From NCBI RefSeq assembly GCF_004963255.1, contig NZ_SUGA01000003.1, forward strand, positions 1 to 64,000: a DNA stretch of 64,000 nt, read 5' to 3'. Within the stretch, counting starts at the first letter, position 1. Every line of letters begins with the position of its first letter. Shown here in pieces: positions 33,539-42,105 of the stretch. The translations under genes and the position numbers were made by a program. The notes below the pieces were generated by a model that saw nothing but the letters and a program-made list of their open reading frames with translations, was not told where the DNA came from and made no database searches. This DNA comes from Mesorhizobium sp. (GTDB lineage: Bacteria; Pseudomonadota; Alphaproteobacteria; Rhizobiales; Rhizobiaceae).

Positions 33539-36031
33539 ATGCCGCCCGCCAACCTCAAACCCTATCGCGCCAAGCGCGAATTCTCTCGCACCCCCGAGCC
33601 CGCCGGCAGCCTTCCCACCGAGGGCTCCAACCGCTTCGTCGTTCACAAGCACCACGCCACCGCCGACCATTACGACCTGCGCCTCGAAATCGGCGGCGTG
33701 TTGAAGAGCTGGGCTGTCCCGCGCGGGCCGTCGCTCAACCCGGCCGACAAGCGGCTTGCCGTCGAGACCGAGGACCACCCGATCGAATATATCGACTTCG
33801 AGGGCGTCATCCCCGAGGGCGAATATGGCGGCGGGCCGATGATCGTCTGGGACACCGGCACCTGGGCGCCGATGGAGGACGTCGACAAAAGCCTGGGCAG
33901 CGGCGCCTTCAAGTTCCGGCTGGCCGGCGAGAAGCTGAATGGCGGCTGGATGCTGACGCGCCTGAAGCCCAGGCCCGGCGAGGACGAGAACAAGAAGAAC
34001 TGGCTGCTGTTCAAGGAGCGCGACCTCGCTGCCGATGCGAAACGCGACATCCTGAGCGAGCGGCCCGAAAGCGTGAAGTCCGGCCGCCGGATCGAGGAAC
34101 TGGCGGCGCCGCCGAGGAAGCGGGAACGTCTGCCTCCGAAGCCGGGTTCGCTGAAACCGGGCGCGCTGCCCGGCGCGGTCAAGGCCGCGCCGCCGAGCCG
34201 CATCGAGCCGCAGCTTGCCACCCAGGTGCCGAAGCCGCCGGGCGGCGAGGGGCCGGCGGAGAAGACCGGCGAGCTGTGGCTGCACGAGATCAAATTCGAC
34301 GGTTACCGCACCATGGCGCATGTGGTGGATGGCGAGGTGCGGCTGATCACCCGCGGCGGCATCGACTGGACCAAGCGCTATGGCGATCTCCCGCAGGCCT
34401 TTTCGCGCCTGCCGGTCGCCCAGGCGATCATCGACGGCGAGATCATGGTGCTCGATGACAAGGGCATCTCTCGCTTCGCGCTGCTGCAGGACGCGCTCGC
34501 CGAAGGCGCAGGTTCAAAGCTGCATTTCTATGCCTTCGACCTTTTGCATCTCGACGGCTGGGATCTGCGCAAGGCGCCGCTCATAGAGCGCAAGGCGCTG
34601 CTTGCCGAGCTGCTCGCCGGCCAGGCCGCCAATGCCGCCATCCAGTACAGCGACCATGTCGAGGGCGACGGGCAGGGTCTTTACGATCAGGCCTCGGAGC
34701 TGGGGCTCGAAGGCGTCGTCTCCAAGCGCGCCGACGCCATCTACATGAGCGGCCGCACCAAGAGCTGGACCAAGGTGAAGGCGCAAAAGACGGACGAATT
34801 CGTCATCGCCGGCTATACCGTGTCCGATCGGGCCGAAGGGCTGGCGGCGCTGGGCATGGCAGAATTCGTCGATGGCGAACTGCACTATCGCGGCAAGGTC
34901 GGCACCGGCTTCGATAGCGACATGGCGCGGGATCTGCTCGCCCGGCTGGAGCGGCTGACCGCTGGCGCCACGCCGCCCGAAGGCGTGCCGCGCGAGATCA
35001 TGCGCGAGATGCATTGGGTGAAGCCGCTGCTGTCGGCACGCGTGCGCTATTCGAACCGCACCGCCGACAATGCGATCCGCCACGGCGTCTTTCGCGGCTT
35101 GCGTGATGTCGGCGGGCTCACCACGCCGGCGCCGGTCAAGCGCAAGCGGCTGATCGCCGAATCCGACCTTGCCACCATCTGGGTCACCAATCCGGAGCGG
35201 CGGCTGTTCGGCAAGACCGGCCCGACAAAACTCGACATCGCCGTCTATTACGCGCTGGTCGGCGATTTCATGCTGCCGCACATCATCGGCCGCCCGGTGT
35301 CGCTGGTGCGCTGTCCGACTGGCAAGCCGCAGGACTGCTTCTTCCAGCGCCACGCCTTCACCGGCATGCCGCCTTCGGTGGCGGTGTTCGAGAGCGTCAA
35401 TTCCGAAGGCGAGACGAAAACCTATCTCTCGGTCGAGGATGCCAAGGGCTATCTGGCGCTGGCGCAATTCGGGGTCGTCGAGTTCCACACCTGGGGCACG
35501 CACCGTCAGAGGCTCGACAGGCCGGACCAGATCGTCTTCGACCTCGACCCGGGCGAGGGGATCTCGTGGCGCGAGGTCGTGGAGGCGGCGGTCCACATCA
35601 AGGGCGGGCTGGAAAGCCTCGGCCTGGTGCCCTTCGTCAAGACCTCCGGCGGCAAGGGCATCCACATCACCGTGCCGGTGACCAGAAAGCAGAACTGGAA
35701 GAAACTGCACCAGGCGAGCAGCGCCATTTCCACCTTGCTCGCGGCAAGCGCGCCCGACACCTTCACCACCACCATGGGCAAGGAGAACCGCAAGAAGCGC
35801 ATCTTCATCGACTTCCACCGCAACGCCCGCGGCCACACCTCCGCCGCTCCCTATTCGCTGCGCGCCCGCACCAACCTGCCGGCCTCGACGCCGGTGAACT
35901 GGACCGACCTCGAGACGATCGACGCGCCGGAGGACCTGAACTACGCCTCGCTGCCGGGCCTGCTGGAGACCTCGGGCGATCCCTGGGCGGAGATCGATGA
36001 GGCGGCCAGGGATCTGCCGGTAGTGGGATAG
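33539..36031 (+). CDS. ligD: Multifunctional DNA ligase LigD (phosphoesterase-ligase-polymerase)
   Basis: An 830-residue end-joining ligase. The N-terminal 3'-phosphoesterase domain (about 20-190) has HHATADHYDLRLE and EGVIPEGEYGGGPMIVWD. The central ligase has catalytic K252 in IKFDGYR. The C-terminal primase-type polymerase (about 530-825) has FDLDPGEGISW and TSGGKGIHITVPV motifs. It works with Ku, encoded 1.6 kb downstream, to repair double-strand breaks by non-homologous end joining. Domain order is that of the Pseudomonas type. A Fic gene follows on the opposite strand after two bases. Confidence 0.95.
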   Translation: MPPANLKPYRAKREFSRTPEPAGSLPTEGSNRFVVHKHHATADHYDLRLEIGGVLKSWAVPRGPSLNPADKRLAVETEDHPIEYIDFEGVIPEGEYGGGPMIVWDTGTWAPMEDVDKSLGSGAFKFRLAGEKLNGGWMLTRLKPRPGEDENKKNWLLFKERDLAADAKRDILSERPESVKSGRRIEELAAPPRKRERLPPKPGSLKPGALPGAVKAAPPSRIEPQLATQVPKPPGGEGPAEKTGELWLHEIKFDGYRTMAHVVDGEVRLITRGGIDWTKRYGDLPQAFSRLPVAQAIIDGEIMVLDDKGISRFALLQDALAEGAGSKLHFYAFDLLHLDGWDLRKAPLIERKALLAELLAGQAANAAIQYSDHVEGDGQGLYDQASELGLEGVVSKRADAIYMSGRTKSWTKVKAQKTDEFVIAGYTVSDRAEGLAALGMAEFVDGELHYRGKVGTGFDSDMARDLLARLERLTAGATPPEGVPREIMREMHWVKPLLSARVRYSNRTADNAIRHGVFRGLRDVGGLTTPAPVKRKRLIAESDLATIWVTNPERRLFGKTGPTKLDIAVYYALVGDFMLPHIIGRPVSLVRCPTGKPQDCFFQRHAFTGMPPSVAVFESVNSEGETKTYLSVEDAKGYLALAQFGVVEFHTWGTHRQRLDRPDQIVFDLDPGEGISWREVVEAAVHIKGGLESLGLVPFVKTSGGKGIHITVPVTRKQNWKKLHQASSAISTLLAASAPDTFTTTMGKENRKKRIFIDFHRNARGHTSAAPYSLRARTNLPASTPVNWTDLETIDAPEDLNYASLPGLLETSGDPWAEIDEAARDLPVVG

Positions 36032-36033
36032 CT

Positions 36034-37221
36034 TCAGGTTTCCGGGAAAAGTCTTGGAAAGAGCATGTCTAGTGCGTCCACAGGGAAGCGCAGGGACACG
36101 GGCCCCTTCGGCGTTTGAGACGCCAGCAGACCAAGCGACGACACATCGTTGAACACTCGCCGGGCGGTTCGCTCCGGCAGTCCGGTGATGCGGGATATTT
36201 CGCCTCGCTCGAATTCGCCGCGCATCAGCGCCTCCTCCAGCAGACGTCCGGCCTCTGGTTTGATCTCCTGCCTTCCAACATAGGCACGAAGACGTTTTGC
36301 CAGCGTGGTGAGATCCAAAAGCCCGGACATGAAGCTTACCTGGTCGATGCATATTCGCAGGAACCACAGTGTGAATTCCTCCAGTGCTCGCTGCGACAGA
36401 TTTCCTCTGCCGTCGAGATCGCCTTGGCGCGGCATGTCGGCATGATCCATCATGGCCTTGTAGTCGTTTCGGCTCTCCAATCCGCGCGCCAGTCCGCGCG
36501 AGATCGACCACAATCCATGCGCGGCAATGCCGGCTTCATGAGCCATTGCATGACTCATCAGGCGGCTTACCCTGCCGTTTCCGTCTGGAAAGGGATGGAT
36601 GAAGTTGAAACGATGGTGGGCGGCTGGAATGGCCAGTATCCTGCCCGCCTTGCCAAGCCTAGCAAAGCGATAGCGCGTTTCGAAGTGGCGCATGAAATCG
36701 CCGACGCGGGTGCTCGACGGTGGCTGGTGCCTGCCGACGGCAACATCATGCTCGGGTGATGATCGCCACTCTCCCGGCGTCATCAGAAACTCACGCCCCA
36801 TACCCTTGATGCGCAGCGCCGGTTCCTCCGCGTCGCGATAGAATTCCTGGTGCAGCCACAAGATGAAGTCGCAAGACGCCGGCTCGGGCAATTCACTTCT
36901 CGCGGCTAGCCGGTCTATCTCGGCCTGCAACCTGACATGGGCGGCGGCTTCGATTTGCAGATTGCGCCGCTCCTCATTCTTTTCAAAATTGCCAGCCAGC
37001 GCGCGCTCTATGTCGCGAGGGCGCGTGTCGTGACCCTCTATGAGATTGCTGTAATAGGTGTTCATAAGGCGTACGAGATCGGCAAGGTTCGCGGCCGTGA
37101 GAGGATGGAGGCTATTGCCCAAAGTCGCGGATGCCGCCGAAAGCTCTGCCACGGCGTCCGAAATCGTCTCGGGCACGTCCACCAAACGGGCCGGCTCTAT
37201 TCGTTGTACGCTTTCTTCCAT
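36034..37221 (-). CDS. Fic domain protein (putative AMP transferase)
   Basis: A 395-residue Fic protein with the active-site motif HPFPDGNGR at 209-217 (catalytic H209) and the inhibitory motif SNLIEG at 58-63, which places it in the class with an N-terminal autoinhibitory helix. A C-terminal winged helix (about 315-380, with [20 protein letters not shown]) suggests DNA binding. It would transfer AMP, or another nucleotide, to a protein. It lies tail to tail with ligD and divergently from ku, so it sits inside the end-joining locus. Whether it acts on Ku or LigD is unknown. Confidence 0.9.
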   Translation of the reverse strand: MEESVQRIEPARLVDVPETISDAVAELSAASATLGNSLHPLTAANLADLVRLMNTYYSNLIEGHDTRPRDIERALAGNFEKNEERRNLQIEAAAHVRLQAEIDRLAARSELPEPASCDFILWLHQEFYRDAEEPALRIKGMGREFLMTPGEWRSSPEHDVAVGRHQPPSSTRVGDFMRHFETRYRFARLGKAGRILAIPAAHHRFNFIHPFPDGNGRVSRLMSHAMAHEAGIAAHGLWSISRGLARGLESRNDYKAMMDHADMPRQGDLDGRGNLSQRALEEFTLWFLRICIDQVSFMSGLLDLTTLAKRLRAYVGRQEIKPEAGRLLEEALMRGEFERGEISRITGLPERTARRVFNDVSSLGLLASQTPKGPVSLRFPVDALDMLFPRLFPET

Positions 37222-37603
37222 CGACTCGGTTCCTAATTCTGGCCGATCTGGAAATCCTATAACCGTATAATCATAAGAGGTTTTTTTAAACTGAATATGG
37301 AAATTGGCCGATCTTTTGGCCGATCTCGCTATAAGCGCAATGCCACGAAAAATGTGAACGGTTAGGCTCGGCGACTTCGCCGTAGCCTACCTCCATCGAC
37401 GCTTCCTACAATTTAAACTATTCTGGTCCCAACCTCGCGGCAGGCCCGAAAAACACTTCGCTAGGAATTCGGCTGTAGGGTGAGGGGTCGGTGTAGGATT
37501 TCCAGAGCGCCAATCGTCCTACGGACGAAGCGCTGCAAGAGCATGATCGCGACAAGACCATGCTCCAACATAGTGTCAGTGCATGGCCGCGTAGGAGTTC
37601 ATC
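37222..37603. other. Intergenic region between fic and ku
   Basis: A 382-base gap without a convincing gene. The fic-proximal part (37250-37330) is the most AT-rich stretch of the neighbourhood (ATAACCGTATAATCATAAG at 37259), so it likely contains the fic promoter. It has direct repeats of TTGGCCGATCT around 37303-37325. TAGGAG nine bases before the ATG at 37604 is the ku ribosome-binding site. Confidence 0.4.
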
Positions 37604-38512
37604 ATGGCGCCCAGGGCAAGTTGGAAAGGTTACCTCAAGCTCAGCCTCGTCAGCTGTCCGGTCCGGCTTTACCCGGCCACCAGCGCGAGCGAGCGCATCT
37701 CGTTCAATCAGCTGCACAAGAAGACGCACAACCGCATCAACATGAAGCCGGTCGATCCCGAGCTCGGCCTGGTCGAGCGCTCGGACCTTGTGCGCGGCTA
37801 CGAATATGAGGACAAGCAGTACATCATCATCGATGATGCCGATCTCGACGCGGTGAGGATCGAATCCAATCACACGATGAACATCGAAGCCTTCGTCGAC
37901 GAGGGCGAGGTCGATGTCATCTATCAGGACTCCCCCTATTATCTCGCGCCCGACGGCGCCATGGCGGAGGAGACTTTCGCGGTGCTGCGCGAAGCCATGC
38001 GCAAATCCGGCAAGCTGGCGATTGCGCGGCTGGTGCTCTCCAGCCGCGAGCGCGTGGTGACGATCGGCGCGCGCGAGAACGGCATGTTCGTCTGCACCTT
38101 GAGGAACCCCAACGAAGTGCGCGGCACGGCTGAATATTTCGGCAACATCCCGGCCGGCAAGCCCGATCCGGAAATGCTGGAGCTTGCCATGGCGCTGATC
38201 AAGCAGAAGCAAACCCACTTCGACCCGAAGAACTACGAGGATCGCTATGAAGTGGCGCTGATGGCGATGATCCGCGAGAAGCTGAAGGGCCACAAGCCGA
38301 TCATCGCGGCGGCGCCCGAGCGCGGCAACGTCATCAACCTGATGGATGCGCTGAAGGCCAGCCTGTCGCAGCAGGCCAAGCCGCCGGCCAAGTCGAAGAG
38401 CAAGGCCGAGGAAGCGCCCGCAAAGCCCGCCAGGAAGACGGCTGCCGGCGGGGCGGCTGAGAACCCGCTGAAGGCGAACCTGTTGAAGGCCGTCGGCAAG
38501 AGCAAGAAGTGA
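37604..38512 (+). CDS. ku: Ku protein (non-homologous end joining)
   Basis: A 302-residue bacterial Ku homologue: WKGYLKLSLVSCPVRLYPAT start, core DNA-encircling domain with KKTHNRINMKPVDPELGLVE and YEYEDKQYIIIDDADLD, and a C-terminal alanine/lysine-rich extension (about 260-302) expected to contact DNA or LigD. It binds DNA ends as a homodimer and recruits LigD. The stop overlaps the next GTG start by four bases. Confidence 0.95.
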   Translation: MAPRASWKGYLKLSLVSCPVRLYPATSASERISFNQLHKKTHNRINMKPVDPELGLVERSDLVRGYEYEDKQYIIIDDADLDAVRIESNHTMNIEAFVDEGEVDVIYQDSPYYLAPDGAMAEETFAVLREAMRKSGKLAIARLVLSSRERVVTIGARENGMFVCTLRNPNEVRGTAEYFGNIPAGKPDPEMLELAMALIKQKQTHFDPKNYEDRYEVALMAMIREKLKGHKPIIAAAPERGNVINLMDALKASLSQQAKPPAKSKSKAEEAPAKPARKTAAGGAAENPLKANLLKAVGKSKK

Positions 38513-39618
38513 CGGGAGGGCCGGTGATCGTTCCCGGCGCCGTCTTCGGCGTCGTCGGCGCGCTGGCCGCCTTTCCGTTGCGGCTCGCCGCGCGCGAGGT
38601 CGAGCGCCGCCATGCGGAGCTGAGGCGCGGCGTAACCCGCCGCACCAGCCATGTCGTGTTCGGCCGAGCGCTTCTCGGCAAGGCGAAATCCGGCGATGCC
38701 GAGATCGAGCGCCGCGCCAAGGCCGAACGCGAAGCCGGCCGCCCGCTCTCCAGCGAGAACGGCTTCCTGCGTCTGCTCGGGCTGATGAAGGCGCCCGACG
38801 TCTCGTCGCTCTCCAGGCAATCGCTGATCGACCAGTCGCGGCTAGCCGGCGACGATCTCGACATGCTCTCGCTGTTCGATGCTTTCGAGCATGACGGCGA
38901 GCCCTATTCCTTCCGCGACCTGATCCTGGCCAAGAAATATGCCGGGCTGATCGCCAGCGGCGCCAGCTGGGGCGCGATCGCGCGCTCGGTCCATCGCTCC
39001 GGCCCGATCGCCTCGCTCACCGCCAAATCGCTCAATCTCGGCTCGCAGCACGGCCGGCCGGACGCGATCTATCTAGACGATGGGACGAGCGAACTCGACG
39101 GCCAGTTGCTGTTCGACCTCGGCTCGCCGGAAGACGACACGCTGGAAGAGCTGTTCGCCGAGGCGGAGATGGCGGAAGAGGAGGGGCGGCACGACGATGC
39201 GGCAGCCCTCTACCAGCGCTGCCTGGCGATCGATCCGAAGGACGCCATCGCCGCCTTCAACCGCGCCAACTGCTTGCGCGGCGCCGGCCGGATCGCCGAA
39301 GCAGCGCACGATTATGCCCGCGCGATAAAGCTCGATCCGGGCTTTGTGGAAGCCTGGTTCAACCTCGCCGGTCTGATGAGCGACGAGGGCAAGGTGGCGT
39401 CGGCAAGGCGCCATCTGCAGAAGGCGATCGTGCTGGATAAGACCTATGCCGACCCGGTGTTCAACCTGGCGCGGCTGGAATTCGATGCGGGCAATCTGGC
39501 CGAGGCCCGCCGGCTGTGGGCGCGGTACCTGGAACTGGACGCGGAGTCCGAATGGGCGCGGACTGCGCAAAAAGGAATCCAGTTCGTGGATTTGCACATG
39601 GCGCGCACGGCGGGGTGA
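38509..39618 (+). CDS. TPR protein co-transcribed with ku
   Basis: A 369-residue protein with an N-terminal part of unknown fold (about 1-200, with SYGASWGAIAR-like stretch LIASGASWGAIARSVHRSGP that looks helix-turn-helix) and at least four TPR units at 215-350 (EEEGRHDDAAALYQRCLAID, AEAAHDYARAIKLDPGFVEA). Starting with GTG overlapping ku, it is translationally coupled to it. It may be an accessory end-joining or stress factor; this rests only on the coupling. Confidence 0.75.
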   Translation: MTGGPVIVPGAVFGVVGALAAFPLRLAAREVERRHAELRRGVTRRTSHVVFGRALLGKAKSGDAEIERRAKAEREAGRPLSSENGFLRLLGLMKAPDVSSLSRQSLIDQSRLAGDDLDMLSLFDAFEHDGEPYSFRDLILAKKYAGLIASGASWGAIARSVHRSGPIASLTAKSLNLGSQHGRPDAIYLDDGTSELDGQLLFDLGSPEDDTLEELFAEAEMAEEEGRHDDAAALYQRCLAIDPKDAIAAFNRANCLRGAGRIAEAAHDYARAIKLDPGFVEAWFNLAGLMSDEGKVASARRHLQKAIVLDKTYADPVFNLARLEFDAGNLAEARRLWARYLELDAESEWARTAQKGIQFVDLHMARTAG

Positions 39619-39619
39619 G

Positions 39620-39825
39620 CGCCTCTCCTTCTCCCCTTGTGGGAGAAGGTGGATCGGCGCGCCAGCGCCGAGACGGATGAGGGGTGTTGGAAGAAATGAG
39701 GCGCTGGTGATCTTGTCGCAAGTAAGGATATTGACGGGCGTGCCCGCCAAGCTGGAGCACCCCTCATCCGTCCGAGCTTCGCTCGGCCACCTTCTCCCAC
39801 AAGGGGAGAAGGAGAGGTTGGCGCA
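39620..39825. repeat. Palindromic intergenic repeat family 2, copy A
   Basis: About 206 bases. The left arm reads CTTCTCCCCTTGTGGGAGAA followed by GGTGGATCGGCGCG, and GAGACGGATGAGGGGTGTT; the right arm mirrors these (ACCCCTCATCCGTC, CACCTTCTCCCACAAGGGGA). Other copies are at 45.9 and 49.6 kb. Confidence 0.8.
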
Positions 39826-39828
39826 CAC

Positions 39829-40464
39829 ATGACCACCTTCCTCTTCGATGGCTTCGACACCGCTCCCGTCACTATCCTGCTCGCACATGGCGCCGGCGCG
39901 TCGATGGACTCGCCTTCGATGACCGCCACCGCCAAGGCGCTCAGCACGGCCGGCTTCCAGGTCGCGCGCTTCGAGTTCCACTATATGGCGGCGCGCCGCT
40001 ACGGCCACCGCAAGCCGCCGCCGCGCGCCGAGACGGTCAACCCGGAATATGTGAAGGCAATCGCCGATCTTCGCGCCAAAGGCGTGACCGGCAAGCTCAT
40101 CATCGGCGGCAAGTCGATGGGCGGCCGCGTCGCCTCGATGGTCGCCGACGAGATGTTTGAAAAAGGCGAGATCGCTGGTCTCGTCTGCCTCGGCTACCCG
40201 TTCCATCCGCCAGGCAAGCCGGAGCAGTTGCGGACAAAGCATCTCCTTGACCTGAAGACGCCCACGCTGATTTTCCAGGGCACGCGCGACGAGTTCGGCA
40301 CCAAGGACGAAGTCGCGACTTACGGACTCTCCGACGCAATTGAGGTGGTCTGGCTGGAGGACGGCGACCACGACCTCAAGCCACGCAAGGCGATCTCGGG
40401 TTTTTCGACCGGGGATCATCTGAAGACCGTGGCAGAGACGATCAAAATCCGAATGGCGGGCTGA
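39829..40464 (+). CDS. Alpha/beta hydrolase (KANL3/Tex30-like)
   Basis: A 211-residue hydrolase: oxyanion-side LLAHGAGASMDS, nucleophile S96 in GGKSMGGR, acidic residue in FQGTRDEFG and histidine in EDGDHDL. This is the small alpha/beta hydrolase family with no lid domain. The natural substrate is unknown. It starts four bases after a family 2 repeat, so its leader is likely made from repeat sequence. Confidence 0.85.
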   Translation: MTTFLFDGFDTAPVTILLAHGAGASMDSPSMTATAKALSTAGFQVARFEFHYMAARRYGHRKPPPRAETVNPEYVKAIADLRAKGVTGKLIIGGKSMGGRVASMVADEMFEKGEIAGLVCLGYPFHPPGKPEQLRTKHLLDLKTPTLIFQGTRDEFGTKDEVATYGLSDAIEVVWLEDGDHDLKPRKAISGFSTGDHLKTVAETIKIRMAG

Positions 40465-40473
40465 CTGCGCCGC

Positions 40474-40617
40474 CAAGTCTGCCGAGATTCAGGTCAGGCC
40501 GAGCCGAAAAGGGTGGTTTTCGAGAACCGGAGCGGAGCGTACTTAAAGTACGTGAGCACCGGAAGCGCAGGAAGCCGCCATTTGCAGGCCGGCATCACCT
40601 GAATATCGGCAGACTTG
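40474..40617. repeat. Palindromic repeat family 3, abutting the xthA start
   Basis: A 144-base element whose outer arms CAAGTCTGCCGA-GATTCAGG (40474) and CCTGAAT-ATCGGCAGACTTG (to 40617) are near-perfect inverted copies. The centre carries GTACTTAAAGTAC flanked by GAGAACCGGAGCG and GAGCACCGGAAGCGCAG. It resembles REP-like elements common in Rhizobiales. The right arm ends exactly at the base before the xthA ATG. Confidence 0.75.
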
Positions 40618-41391
40618 ATGAAACTTGCCACCTTCAACATCAATAACATCAACAATCGTCTTGAAAACCTGCTCGCCTGGCTGGCGCGCGCAAAACCCGA
40701 TGTCGTCTGCCTGCAGGAGCTGAAATCCCGCGACACGCAGTTCCCGCTGACGAGGCTTGCGCACGCCGGCTATGGCGCGGTGTGGAGAGGCGAGCCGACC
40801 TGGAACGGCGTGGCGATCCTCGCGCGCGGCGCCGAGCCGGTGCTGACGCGCGACGCGCTGCCCGGCGACGACGCCGACCGCCAGGCTCGCTACATCGAGG
40901 CCGCGGTCGACGGCGTCGTCATCGCCTGCCTCTATGCGCCGAACGGCAATCCGCGGCCGGGCCCGAAATTCGACTACAAGCTCGCCTGGCATGAGCGCTT
41001 CGCGGCGCACGCGGCCGATCTCCTTGACACCGGCCTGCCGGTGGCGCTCGCCGGCGATTTCAACATCGTGCCCGAATCGCGCGACATCTATGAGACCCGC
41101 TCCTATGACGACAACGCGCTGGTGCAGCCTGAAAGCCGCGCCGCCTTCGCCGCGCTGATCGACCAGGGCTGGACCGACGCGCTTCGCAAGGTCTTTCCAA
41201 GGGAAGAGAGACTCTACACCTTCTGGGACTACCGCCGGAACCGCTGGCCGCGCGACGCGGGACTCAGGCTCGACCACATCTTGCTGTCGAAGAAGCTGGC
41301 GCGAAAGCTGAAAGCGGCGGGCATCGACCGCGAGGTGCGGGGCGGGGAAAACCCCAGCGACCATGCGCCGGTCTGGGTGGAACTGGGGTGA
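40618..41391 (+). CDS. xthA: Exodeoxyribonuclease III
   Basis: A 257-residue member of the endonuclease/exonuclease/phosphatase family. Motifs: KLATFNINNINNRL, VVCLQELK (metal-binding Glu), ARYIEAAV, LAGDFNIVP and LDHILL, and the terminal catalytic SDHAPVWVEL. It should cut at abasic sites and remove 3' blocking groups, which also prepares ends for joining. The start at 40618 directly follows a palindromic repeat and lacks a clear Shine-Dalgarno sequence. Confidence 0.9.
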   Translation: MKLATFNINNINNRLENLLAWLARAKPDVVCLQELKSRDTQFPLTRLAHAGYGAVWRGEPTWNGVAILARGAEPVLTRDALPGDDADRQARYIEAAVDGVVIACLYAPNGNPRPGPKFDYKLAWHERFAAHAADLLDTGLPVALAGDFNIVPESRDIYETRSYDDNALVQPESRAAFAALIDQGWTDALRKVFPREERLYTFWDYRRNRWPRDAGLRLDHILLSKKLARKLKAAGIDREVRGGENPSDHAPVWVELG

Positions 41392-41400
41392 GAAAACAGA

Positions 41401-41422
41401 AATCCCCGCCATGGCGGGGATT
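41401..41422. terminator. Bidirectional terminator (perfect palindrome)
   Basis: AATCCCCGCCA-TGGCGGGGATT is a perfect 22-base palindrome between xthA and the small peptide gene at 41450. On the minus strand it is followed by TCTGTTTTC, fitting a terminator of the peptide genes; on the plus strand the T run is poor. Confidence 0.65.
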
Positions 41423-41449
41423 GTTAAGAATCAGGTTCTGGTGGCTCGC

Positions 41450-41539
41450 TTATACGGGCGTAGGCGGCGGCGAACCCGCCACCATCGCAGAAAGCTTGCC
41501 CTTGCGGACGACAATCGGCTTTCCGTAGGTCTTCTTCAT
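41450..41539 (-). CDS. Putative RiPP-like precursor peptide A
   Basis: A 29-residue peptide: leader MKKTYGKPIVVRKGKLSAMV followed by AGSPPPTPV. The leader is close to the lasso-peptide recognition pattern YxxPxLxxxG (here the Leu is Val). GAGGA seven bases upstream supports translation. It lies 49 bases after peptide gene B on the same strand and shares 23 of its 29 residues, pointing to gene duplication. The tail has no acidic residue, so lasso ring formation is not possible by the normal route. No modifying enzyme is encoded nearby. Confidence 0.6.
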   Translation of the reverse strand: MKKTYGKPIVVRKGKLSAMVAGSPPPTPV

Positions 41540-41588
41540 TATGCATTCCTCGTCAGTTTATGCTGCAGAAGCACCGAGGATTTCAGCA

Positions 41589-41678
41589 TCAACCCGGCAA
41601 GACGGGCGGCGAACCCGCCACAACCGCTGAAAGCTTGCCCTTGCGAACCAAAACAGGCTTCTCGTAAGTCTTCTTCAT
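41589..41678 (-). CDS. Putative RiPP-like precursor peptide B
   Basis: A 29-residue peptide with leader MKKTYEKPVLVRKGKLSAVV, an exact YxxPxLxxxG match (Y5, P8, L10, G14), and tail AGSPPVLPG. A GAGGAGAG ribosome-binding site precedes the ATG. First of a pair with peptide A. Small orphan genes of this kind have been annotated as putative RiPP precursors in Mesorhizobium-like genomes; whether the product is modified is unknown. Confidence 0.6.
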   Translation of the reverse strand: MKKTYEKPVLVRKGKLSAVVAGSPPVLPG

Positions 41679-41973
41679 GCGATTGCTCTCCTCGAAAATC
41701 CCGTCCGATAATCTCATACGACGAGTTCCTGTCAAGTAAGCGGCCAGGACGGGCCGTTCTGTTTCTGGGGACAGCGTTCTACTGAAGCAACCGCCGCCCA
41801 ATAGTGTGATGGTCGCGGCGGCTGGAGCCGAGTTCGGGATATATCGCCGGGAGGATCTATCGAGGCACATTTATCGCCTCTCTGTGATGTCCGGCAACTA
41901 GCCACGGCGGAAGGCTCGGCTAGGATGTTGGCCGCCTGCCGCCATCGGACGGCGAGAGGCGCGGGGGAGCCAG
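41679..41973. other. Divergent promoter region of the peptide and membrane-protein genes
   Basis: About 295 bases with no gene I can support. It must contain the promoter of peptide genes B and A. AT-rich patches occur at 41702-41740 (ATAATCTCATACGACG). No repeat or terminator is seen. Confidence 0.4.
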
Positions 41974-42105
41974 ATGAAGAGACCGACTGACAGGCTGCCG
42001 GCGCTGGCGACACTGATCGCCGGCGTTACCTGTTTCGGCAAGCTGCGGGACAGCGGCGCCGCCAATCGGTTGCGCGGCCAAGGGCGCGGCGCCTGTGGCT
42101 GCTGA
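41974..42105 (+). CDS. Possible 43-residue leader peptide or frameshifted N-terminus
   Basis: A short frame starting ATG at 41974 with GGGGGAG upstream; it encodes MKRPTDRLPALATLIAGVTC and ends CGC. It ends 10 bases inside the following frame (start GTG 42095). It could be a coupled small protein, or the true N-terminus of the 42095 protein broken by a frameshift, since its ribosome-binding site is better than that of the GTG. Confidence 0.35.
   Translation: MKRPTDRLPALATLIAGVTCFGKLRDSGAANRLRGQGRGACGC

Noticed and set aside
34514..36511. A 665-codon minus-strand frame opposite ligD and fic
   Set aside because: Antisense shadow: it crosses two real genes and shows no recognisable protein features.
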